From Boswellia sacra (taxonomy: Eukaryota; Streptophyta; Magnoliopsida; Sapindales; Burseraceae), in assembly GCA_013180625.2 (NCBI GenBank), contig SNVD02006121.1, forward strand, positions 182,576-246,575: DNA of 64,000 nt, given 5' to 3'. The position numbers and the translations under genes are program-made. Of the stretch, positions 1 to 8,580 are shown one piece after another; positions within the stretch are counted from its first letter, which is position 1, and each line of letters opens with the position of its first letter. The notes beneath the pieces are model-generated. The model saw only the letters and a program-made list of their open reading frames with translations. It had not been told where the DNA came from and searched no databases.

Positions 1-1513
1 TTGTTTAATAAGAGCTTAGTTCATCATATTGCATTAAAAGTGTCATTAAATTTCTCAACTTAAGCATATTTGTAGTCTTTGCATCTTTGGAATTAACTTC
101 CTTTTAATTTTGGTTTTGTTACAGGTTCGGTAAAATGGGCATAACTCTCTATTTATAGATCAGAATGGTGCAATTCTTAATGTTTTAGAAAGCTGATTCA
201 ATTGTCTACAAGATTTCATTTCAAAGCATCATCAAATTCGGGCTCTTAGTGGACTAAAATTGGGCCTGAAGTGAACCCATCTACAGTCTCAGCCCAGTCT
301 GACCAGGCCTCAGTATTTAGACCGTATCTCTCAAAATACGTATCCAAATTGTGCAAATCAATATGTTCTAGAAAGCTGAGAGAAATATATACAACTTTGA
401 TGAAGGCATGTGATTAAAATTCGTAATATTTCAATGTCAAAATTGATGGTCAAAGTCGGTGCCTAATGATCCCAATTGTCAAAGATATTTACAACTAATA
501 TTTGACAATTATGCCTTTATAATTTGACAAGTTTGCCCCTGGATGTATCTATAAATAGAGGTGCCTTGTGACCCATTAGGGCATCTTGGTCTTGGCTGGA
601 ACATTTTGGCTTTGGCTAGGATCTTGTATTGTGTTTTGTGTGTTTATGTTATTAATGAATTTCCTTTTTCTTGCATTTTATTTTCTTTCTATTATAATGT
701 TCTTCTAATTTCTCTTTTGCTAAGGTGAAAGGGTGAAACCCTTGATATGAGAATAAGGATTCTCTAACCCTTAATATGTGCTTAATAATCTTAATCTTAT
801 AATGTTTATTCAATATGATTTATATTTAATTTCTTAATCAATCTTGACACCACTCGTAAAGTGGAGGTCTTGATCCATTGTCGACAATCCTTGGCACATC
901 AAATGCTTGGATCCTTTCTAGATGATGTATGGTTCTTCCTTACCGACTGTCTAGTTAGGAACCTTGATTTAAGAGACAGGTTGTAGACATATGTGATTGG
1001 CACATTGGATGCTTGAACCCATTTACAAGAAGTGGTATAAATATTGGTAATGAAACAAATATAATTCATATAACTAAAATGGGTAATTATCCTTATTTGA
1101 AATATCAAGGGCGGATCCCCTAACCTTAGCCTTCATTGTTATTGTGTTAATTCCTCTTGTATTTTAATTATTCTATTGTTTATGAACTTTTTATTTTATT
1201 TACCATGGTAGGTTCTACCACCTTATGAAATTGTTCTTTAATTTATTATGGTTGGTTATACCACCTATTTCCATGGATGGTTTTACCTCCTCTTGCTTTT
1301 TGTTTTATACTTGAATGGTCGGTAATATCGCCTACCATCTTACATATTTATTGATATTATCTTGTCATTTCTTTGAATTATTCATATCATATTTGCTTAT
1401 CTTATAATTTGTAATGCTAAAATCCTCTTCCTCGTGGATCGACCCCGGTCTCACCGGGATTATTACTTCGACACTCCTATACTTGGGAGACAATCCCTTT
1501 TTCGGATGTGTCA
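1..1513 (+). repeat. 5' LTR of element A (first ~20 bases outside the window)
   Basis: Aligns along its length with 9995-11510; position 1 matches about 10015. It ends in GTGTCA just before the primer site. It contains a TATA box (550-557) and, near the 3' end, four short imperfect hairpins at about 1204-1345. A further copy in inverse orientation lies at 55150-56604. Confidence 0.93.
550..557 (+). promoter_or_regulatory. LTR TATA box of element A
   Basis: TATAAATA within CTATAAATAGAGG, a strong plant TATA context. It is repeated at the same place in the 3' LTR (about 10563-10570) and, inverted, in the LTR of copy B near 56040. Transcription would be expected to start some 30 bases downstream; no start site was measured. 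Confidence 0.6.
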
Positions 1514-1519
1514 AGTTTT

Positions 1520-1537
1520 TGGCGCCGTTGTCGGGGA
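1520..1537 (+). other. Primer-binding site, tRNA-Asp type
   Basis: TGGCGCCGTTGTCGGGGA starts seven bases after the LTR. It is complementary to the 3' end of plant tRNA-Asp(GTC) with one apparent mismatch. It fixes the 3' boundary of the LTR and the start of minus-strand cDNA synthesis. Confidence 0.8.
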
Positions 1538-1651
1538 AGGTAAAAACTGACGTGCAAAATTGTAAGTATTCTCTTTTCTCATCTTAGATCTAAATTTTTT
1601 ATTTTTTTTTGTGTGTTAATCTTTTCCTCTCTTTTCTTCTCTCTTTCTTGC

Positions 1652-3299
1652 ATGAAAATTTGGTCACGAACATCTAGTGGTAGACTTGTTAGAAAAACAT
1701 CATCTTCCTTAGAAAACATAACCGACAATCATGAGGAAATATTCACGGATGAAGGGGACAACCGTTCGTAACAAAATGATCAAAACCAACGAAGAACCCT
1801 TAGAGACTACATGAATCTGGTAAGGACTAGTGCACCATCTTGTGTAGTTTCTCCTCCAGATTCAATCCATTTCAATTTCAAACCAAGTTTTGTTCGACTT
1901 CTACCCACTTTTCATGGCCTTGACATGGAGAACCCATATTCGCACTTGAAACTCTTTGAAGAGGTATGTAGCTCCTACACTGACCCAAATTGTAGCATAA
2001 ACACCATTAGATTAAAGCTTTTTCCTTTTTCTTTAAAAGATAAAGCTAGAACATGGCTACAAAATTTGAGGGCGAATTCCATTAGTTCATGGGATGAGAT
2101 GAAACAACAATTTTTGAAAAAATTTTTTCCTACCCATAGAACAAATTCTCTTAAAAGACAAATTTCTGATTTCTCTCAAAAACAGGGGAAAACCCTTTAC
2201 CAATGTTGGGATAGGTATAAGGAACTACTTAATACCTGTCCTCACCATGGGTTTGAAACTTGGAGAATAGTTTGCACACTTCTATGAAGGGTTAACACCT
2301 CAAGATAGGCAACTAGTGGAATTAATGTGTAATGGAGAATTTAAAGAAAAAGACCCTGAGGAAGCACTTGACTTCCTAGATTCCTTAGCAGAAAAGGCAC
2401 AAAATTGGGACACTGTTGGCACCTATGAGGTACCAAGCAAGGCCCAAACCTCGACATCCAATAGAGGTATTTACAACCTTAGGGAAGACCATGACCTTCA
2501 AGCCAAATATGCATCCCTAGCTAGAAAAGTCGAGGCTTTAGAAATGAAAAAGAGTGGTCAATTGAATTCTATTCAAGAAAATGTCTGTAACATTTGTGAT
2601 GACAATGACCATTCTACTGATAATTGCCCAACTTTACCTGCCTTTAGGGAATGTCTCCATGAAGAAGCCAATGCCTTGAACACTTTCAAAAGGCCAAATC
2701 ACAATCCATATTCACAAACCTACAATCCTGGTTGGAGAAATCATCCAAATTTTAGCTGGAAAAATGGCAATCATGCACAATCTTCACAAGTCCCTTTTCA
2801 AACACGACAAAATTTTCAAAATTCTCATGATCATGCATATGCTCCTCCTCCTAGGAATGACTTTGAAGAAACATTGCATTCATTCATTACAAAGCAAGAG
2901 ACTTTCAATAGTCAAACTGCTCAAACATTAGCAAATTTATCAGAAACTCTTGCAAAATTTGCATCTACATTTAGCATCCAAGAGAAAGGAATATTTCATT
3001 CTCAGACATTGCAAAACCCCAAAGATCAATCTAACTCAAATGCAGGGAGTTTAAGTAACCATTATTTTGACCAAGCCAAGTCAGTCATGACCTTTCGCAA
3101 TGGTAAGATTGTTGAAAAACACATTCCTGACCCTTGTGAGAAAGAAGAAGAATCGATCTCTAAAGGACAGGAAGAGGTGGCCAAACCAATACCTAGCGAA
3201 GAGGAAACCATATCCCCATTTGTGCCTCCATTTCCTCAAGCATTAGCCACACAAAAGAAGGCAACTCATAATTCTGAAATCTTTGAAATTTTCAAATAG
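1652..3299 (+). pseudogene. gag: gag of element A (capsid/nucleocapsid), broken
   Basis: An ATG at 1652 is in frame with the reading block from 1811, so it is the likely original start, but a TAA near 1768 interrupts it. The first block (to 2285) is typical plant gypsy Gag, with the FHGLDMENPYSHL segment and a retrotrans_gag core rich in W and F. A frameshift near 2285 moves reading to the frame of 2316-3299, where a zinc-knuckle-like CNICDDNDHSTDNC segment and Q/N-rich spacer follow. An in-frame TAG at 3297-3299 closes this block, and the same frame continues into protease. Gag would form the virus-like particle and package element RNA. As it stands it cannot be made full length. Confidence 0.85.
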
Positions 3300-5640
3300 G
3301 TAAAGGTCAACATTCCCTTTCTTGATGTGATCAAACAAGTACCTTCTTATGCAAAATTTTTGAAAGACTTGTGCACTGTAAAAAGAAAATTGAATGTGAA
3401 AAAGAAGGCCTTCCTAGCTGAGCAAGTAAGTGCCATTCTTCAAAACAATAATACAATGAAATATAAGGATCCAGGTTGTCCTACAATTTCATGTGTTATT
3501 GGAGACCATAAAATTGAACAAGCTTTACTTGATCTTGGTGCTAGTGTGAATTTGCTTCCATACTCGGTTTTTCAAAAACTCAATCTAGGTGAGTTAAAAC
3601 CGACTTCTGTAACTTTTTTACTTGTTGATAGATCAATTAAAGTACCAAGAAGAGTAGTAGAAGATGTATTAGTTCAAGTTGATAAATTCATTTACCCAGT
3701 GGATTTTATCATCTTGGACACACAACCAGTGGAAGTAAACAATTCAATTCCTGTTATTTTAGGGCGTCCATTTCTAGCTACTTCTAATGCTTTGATTAAT
3801 TGCAGGAATGGAGACATGAAGCTATCATTTGGGAACATGACATTAGAACTTAATGTTTTTAATATGTGCAAACAACCAAATGAAGAAGAAGATGAAGTTG
3901 ATGAAGCCAATGTAATTGAATCTATTGTGGAAGATCACATCCAAAAAGGGAGTTCTTCTGACCCTTTGGAAACTTGTCTTATGAATTCATTAGAATCAAG
4001 CATGAAACTAGAGTCTGATCTTTCTGATATATATTCTTTATTGGATTGTGCACAGGTGATGGAAAAAGGCTCAAAATCAAGATTTGAAGAATTGGGGCAA
4101 ATGAATGAAAGCAAGGAAGATGAAGCTCCCAAGTTAGAATTGAAGCCCTTACCTGAAGGACTGAAATATACATATCTTGGGGAGAATCAGACATATCCGG
4201 TGGTAATTTCTTCAGACATATCTTGATAGAAGTGCTTAAAAGGCATAAAAATGTAATTGGGTGGACTTTAAAAGATATAAAAGGCATTAACCCTTTAATT
4301 TGCACACATAGAATACATTTAGAGGAAAATGCCAAAACATCTCAACAACCTCAAAGGAGATTAAATCCACACATGAAAGAGGTCATTAGGGCTGAAGTTC
4401 TCAAACTACTTGATGTGGGAATTATCTATCCTATTTCTGATAGTAAGTGGGTAAGCCCTACACAAGTAGTACCTAAGAAATCTGGCATTACAGTAGTTAA
4501 AAATGAAAAGGGTGAATTATTGCCAACTCGTGTCTCATCTAGTTGGAGGATGTGCATTGATTATAGAAAATTAAATGCTGTCACTAGAAAAGACCATTTT
4601 CCCTTACGCTTCCTTGACCAAATTCTTGAAAGAGTAGTAGGAAACCCCTACTACTACTTTCTTGATGGATACTCAGGCTACTATCAAATCCCCATTGCAC
4701 TTGAAGACCAAGAAAAGACCACATTCACGTGCCCCTTTGGCACTTTTGCATTTAGGAGAATGCCTTTTGGACTTTGTAATGCTCCAGCTACTTTTCAAAG
4801 ATGCATGCTAAGCATTTTTAGTGATATGGTCGAGCATTGTTTAGAAGTTTTCATGGATGATCTAACTGTCTTTGGAAACTCTTTTGATAATTGTCTTGGA
4901 AACTTAGAAAAAGTCCTAAAAAGGTGTGTAGAAAAAGGTCTTATTTTGAATTGGGAAAAATGTCATTATATGGTCACTTCGGGAATTGTCTTAGGTCATG
5001 TGGTGTCTTCTAAGGGAATTGAAGTGGACAAAGCAAAAGTGGAATTAATTTTCCATTTGCCTCCACCAAAAACAGTTAAAGAGGTCCGTTCATTCTTAGG
5101 GCATGCTGGATTTCTATAGGAGGTTCATAAGAAATTTCAGTGCTATATCTAAACCTCTTTGTAACCTCTTAATAAAAGACACTTCCTTTGAATGGACTCA
5201 AGAATATCAAAATGCCTTTGATACATTAATTGGACTTTTAACAACTACTCCAATTATGCAATCTCCTGATTGGTCATTGCCTTTTGAATTAATGTGTGAT
5301 GCGAGCGACTATGCCGCTGGTGCTGTCTTAGGACAAAGAAAAGAAGGTAAGCCTTGTGTGATATACTATGCAAGTAGGACTTTAAATGATGCATACATGA
5401 ATTACACAACAACTGAAAAAGAACTACTTGCAGTAGTATTTGCATTGGACAAATTTCGATCTTATTTAATTGGCTCTCCAACAATTGTTTACACTGACCA
5501 TGCAGTTGTGAGATATTTAATGACTAAACAGGATGCAAAACCTAGATTGATACGGTGGATCTTATTGCTCCAAGAATTCAACATCACAATAAGGATAAGA
5601 AAGGAGCCGAAAATGTCGTTGCTGATCATCTTTCAAGACT
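3300..5640 (+). pseudogene. pol: protease, reverse transcriptase and RNase H of element A, broken
   Basis: The frame of gag resumes after the TAG at 3297. An aspartic protease core reads DLGASVNLLP (codons near 3531-3560), followed by a spacer. A frameshift near 4222 moves into the RT frame (4223-5119), which shows SSWRMCIDYRKLNAVT, the GLCNAPATFQ box and the catalytic FMDD motif (near 4850). Another frameshift near 5110 leads into the RNase H block to about 5590, with [12 protein letters not shown] and [11 protein letters not shown] further frameshift near 5590 precedes the linker [10 protein letters not shown]. The enzyme would copy element RNA into DNA and remove RNA from the hybrid. Catalytic motifs survive but the frame does not. 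Confidence 0.88.
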
Positions 5641-7002
5641 AACGACAAAGACATTAATTGAAACTTCACCTATCAATGATTCTTTTCCTGATGAATTTTA
5701 TTTTCCGTTGCCATTGTACCTTGGTTTGCTAACATTGTAAATTTTCTTGCGACAGGGAAAATGCCACCTCATTGGAATGCTCAAGACAAAAGAAAATTTT
5801 TAACCGAGGTGAAAAATTTTTACTGGGATGACCCATATCTGTTCAAAGATTGTCCAGACCAAATAATGAGAAGATGCATACCCGACAGTGAGGTAAGTAG
5901 TGTCATTAACTTTTGTCATTCTGAAGCATGTGGAGGATATTTTTCATCTAGAAAAACAGCTGTTAAAATCTTGCAATGTGGATTTTATTGGCCCATCTTA
6001 TTTAAAGACGCACATGCATTTTGCAAAACATGTGAAAATTGTCAAAAATTGGAATCCATTTCAAAAAGAAACATGTGCCTTTGAATCCCATTCTAATTGT
6101 TGAAATCTTTGATTATTGGGTATTGATTTTATGGGACTCTTTCCACCGTCATTTGGTTTTGTGTACATTCTTGTGGCAGTAGACTATGTTTCAAAATGGG
6201 TCGAGGCAATTCCATGTCGAAACAATGATCACAAACAGTTGTCAAATTCTTGAAAGAGAATATCTTGAGTAGATTTGGAATTCCTCGAGCCATTATTAGT
6301 GATGGAGGTACACATTTTTGTAACAAACCATTTGAAACTTTAATGAAGAAATATGGAATAACCCATAAAATTTCTACACTTTATCACCCACAAACAAGTG
6401 GACAAATTGAATTAGCTAATAGGGAGATAAAACAGATCTTAGAAAAAACGGTTAACCTAAATCGTAAAGATTGGTCTTTAGGACTTAATGATGCACTTTG
6501 AGCTTACCGAACTGCTTTTAAAACATCATTGGGAATGTCTCCTTATAGATTAGTTTATGGAAAACCTTGTCACTTGCCAGTGGAAATTGAACATAAAGCT
6601 TATTGGGCCATTAAAACATTTAACACAAACTTGAATGATGCTTGCAAGTTACGAAAACTCTAACTGAGTGAACTTGAAGAAATCAGGAATGAGGCTTATG
6701 AAAATTCCAAAATCTACAAAGAAAAAATGAAGGTTTTTCATGACAAATCCATTGTTAGAAAATCTTTTGAACCTTCAAAAAAAGTTCTTTTGTATGATTC
6801 AAGATTGCATTTGTTTCCTGGTAAACTTCGGTCTCGTTGGACTGGGCCTTTCATTGTTAAAAATGTTTTCCCTCATGAAGCAATTGAAATTGAGAACCCA
6901 AAGAATGGTAATGTGTTTAAAGTTAATGGACAACGGTTAAAACCATTCTTTGAAAATTTTGACCAAAACGAAGAGTCCATTGCTTTAATTGATCCTTTTT
7001 AG
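5641..7002 (+). pseudogene. int: integrase of element A, broken
   Basis: The block from 5761 carries the zinc-binding N-terminal domain (H in VINFCHSEACGGYF, then CKTCENCQ). A frameshift near 6090 precedes [10 protein letters not shown] and [12 protein letters not shown] of the catalytic core. Another shift near 6235 leads to [15 protein letters not shown] and [10 protein letters not shown], giving the D,D,E core. A TGA at 6499-6501 replaces an expected Trp, and a TAA lies at 6661. The C-terminal domain is open from 6727 to 7002 ([14 protein letters not shown]). No chromodomain follows, as expected for Athila/Tat rather than chromovirus elements. The same region of copy B is at 59573-60808 on the other strand. 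Confidence 0.88.
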
Positions 7003-7118
7003 GGATTGATTTTTCCCGGTCAAGTGGCGGATACGGTACTCCGTGACCTTTAAAGTCGGTTTTTCAGTTCCTTCAAAACTATTGCTCACCTTGCATTCAT
7101 TTTCCTTTCTTTTCTCGT

Positions 7119-7499
7119 ATGGACACCCTTCTCTCAAATCTGCACAAACATTTTCCCTCTCTTCCTCCAAATGATTTGCTCAAAATTTACAAAGCTCGTG
7201 CAGAAAGACTAAGGATGCTGATGTGTAAGGGTATGCCTGTCGAAGTAAGATGGTTAATTGAAGCCAAGGTTCAATTTTCCTATGAATTTTCAGATAATCT
7301 TGTGTCTCACATGCCAGGTATGGGAAAAAGCTCTTATGCCAAAAAGCGAAGAGCGAAAAGGTTACAAGTTTGTCCCAGATGTGCAAAATGGACTTGTAAC
7401 CAACGTTGCCGCTCCTTGGGATATTTGTCTAATAATCGAGAGGATAAACTACAGTTCATCAAGAATGGACTGAGTAAGGAGTCTTTGGATGATATCTGA
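7119..7499 (+). CDS. Small basic cysteine-rich protein, carla/allexivirus NABP-like (accessory ORF 1)
   Basis: 126 codons, 117 bases after integrase, open throughout. Residues 1-66 are a leader with a Leu-rich start and a central GMPVEVRWLIEAK segment. Residues 70-81 are strongly basic (GKSSYAKKRRAK). Four cysteines follow at 85, 88, 93 and 97 (C-x2-C-x4-C-x3-C), then a short tail with NNREDKLQFIKNG. By my reading, this order (hydrophobic leader, basic SxYA-K/R block, Cys cluster, tail with an FI-x2-G element) is that of the cysteine-rich nucleic-acid-binding proteins of carlaviruses and allexiviruses, several of which modulate host gene expression or RNA silencing. The Cys spacing is shorter than I would expect there, so the match is by architecture only. 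The TGA end is at the same place in copy B (59065-59067). Function in the element is unknown. Confidence 0.65.
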   Translation: MDTLLSNLHKHFPSLPPNDLLKIYKARAERLRMLMCKGMPVEVRWLIEAKVQFSYEFSDNLVSHMPGMGKSSYAKKRRAKRLQVCPRCAKWTCNQRCRSLGYLSNNREDKLQFIKNGLSKESLDDI

Positions 7500-7694
7500 A
7501 TGACTCTTGAGACGCATTCTTGTGGACTTGTGCAGCGTGAAATTTTTAATTTGTGGACACAATTCCGAGATGAGCAAGAACGCTATAGTCTTGGGAATCT
7601 GACTCAAAACGACCCTGTTTGCCAGTTTATAAGAAAACTGGATGGGAAGCATATCCCAACTCATAGAAGGTGTTTAAGCCGTTTCTGGACGTAA
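7500..7694 (+). other. Open stretch downstream of the cysteine-rich ORF, probably not a gene
   Basis: Directly after the TGA, the same frame stays open for 64 codons from an ATG at 7500. The matching stretch of copy B has an in-frame TAG early on and no ATG at the start, so the frame is not conserved. I recognise no domain. It may be untranslated sequence between the two accessory ORFs, or a former C-terminal extension. Confidence 0.3.
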
Positions 7695-7974
7695 AACCAG
7701 AGGAAGATGTGAGCCACAGTCACAACTACCTGTACATATGCATGCGTGCCGCATTTTTGAACTTTAATGCCTATTAGTTGTCATTTTTTTGAATTTGTTT
7801 GACTTATAGTGTCTTATTTCATCATCTTTTTGAATTTTTATGCATTCGTGTCAAATTTTTCAACAAGCAACTGAGCTACCTATTTGGATGTCATCATTAG
7901 CATATCTTTTTGCACTCCATAAATACCACATCTCTTGTTCTCTTCTTCACACATAGTTAGAGAGTTGCATAGAC
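7695..7974 (+). promoter_or_regulatory. Inter-ORF spacer with TATA-like box ahead of LOG
   Basis: About 280 AT-rich bases without a reading frame. CCATAAATACC (TATA-like, 7918-7927) lies 48-57 bases before the LOG ATG and is followed by a pyrimidine-rich CTCTTGTTCTCTTCTTCACAC stretch, which looks like a core promoter plus 5' UTR. The same box (CCATAAATATG) and pyrimidine stretch are kept in copy B near 58610-58625. This suggests, but does not prove, separate transcription of LOG. Confidence 0.4.
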
Positions 7975-8580
7975 ATGGAGGGAACTTCACAACATCGAAT
8001 CCAAAGGATATGTGTATTCTGCGGATCTCGACCGGGTAAAAGTGAGGAGTTTGTAGAAGTAGCAAACTATCTTGGTAGGCTACTGGCTGAAAGAAAGATT
8101 CATGTGGTTTATGGGGGAGGTAGCCTCGAGTTAATGGGTTGTGTGTCAACAGATGCACATGTAGGAGGTAGTCAAGTTTTAGGAGTTATTCCTAAAGCTT
8201 TGGCCATAGAAAACATCGTTGGAAAAACGATTGGGACGGAGTTACAGGTCTTCTCTATGCATGAACGCATGGCACATATGCTCATCAATTCAGATGCCTT
8301 TATTGCTTTACTAGGTGGCTTTGGTACTCTTGAAGAAATTTTTCAAATTGCCTCTTGGGCCCAACTGAATCTCCATCAAAAACCCATATGTTTGTTGAAT
8401 GTTAAAAATTTCTTTGATCCTTTGATAAGTTTTGTTGATGCAGCTGTGGAACAAAATTTTATCCCTCATTCAGCGAGAAAGATCCTTGTTTCTGCCACTT
8501 CTGCTGGTGAGTTACTTGACAAATTACAAGAAGTTGAGTATGAACCTGACCCAGCTAGTACTCAAATTAATTGGGCATGA
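7975..8580 (+). CDS. LOG-like: LOG-like cytokinin riboside 5'-monophosphate phosphoribohydrolase carried by retrotransposon
   Basis: 201 codons, single exon, ending TGA at 8578-8580. Plant LOG enzymes release active cytokinin bases from their nucleotides in one step and are cytosolic or nuclear proteins of about 200-230 residues; this has full family length. The N-terminal Rossmann segment reads RICVFCGSRPGKSEEF (11-26), then VVYGGGS (44-50), GVIPKAL (70-76), the MHER segment (95-98) with the conserved Arg98, and GGFGTLEE (114-121) with the conserved catalytic-type Glu121. Three near-invariant positions differ: Leu113 replaces the Pro of the PGGxGT motif, Met99 replaces the Lys after Arg98, and Glu52 replaces a Gly in the GGGSxGLMG stretch. 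Host LOG genes normally have several introns, so the intronless form points to capture through RNA. Whether it is active is open. Confidence 0.88.
   Translation: MEGTSQHRIQRICVFCGSRPGKSEEFVEVANYLGRLLAERKIHVVYGGGSLELMGCVSTDAHVGGSQVLGVIPKALAIENIVGKTIGTELQVFSMHERMAHMLINSDAFIALLGGFGTLEEIFQIASWAQLNLHQKPICLLNVKNFFDPLISFVDAAVEQNFIPHSARKILVSATSAGELLDKLQEVEYEPDPASTQINWA

Noticed and set aside
899..1108. Short minus-strand frame in the 5' LTR
   Set aside because: LTR sequence; not conserved as a frame in the other LTR copies.
7180..7386. Minus-strand frame opposite the cysteine-rich ORF
   Set aside because: Shadow of the plus-strand ORF, with no recognisable protein features; not kept in copy B.
7119..7499. 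A whole endogenous plant RNA virus in element A
   Set aside because: No viral replicase, movement or coat protein was seen near the cysteine-rich ORF; the surroundings are retroelement DNA.
7975..8580. LOG ORF as an ordinary host gene into which LTR elements happened to insert
   Set aside because: The same gene lies at the same place within copy B, between the same cysteine-rich ORF and the same 3' UTR, and it has no introns. A shared element origin explains this better.
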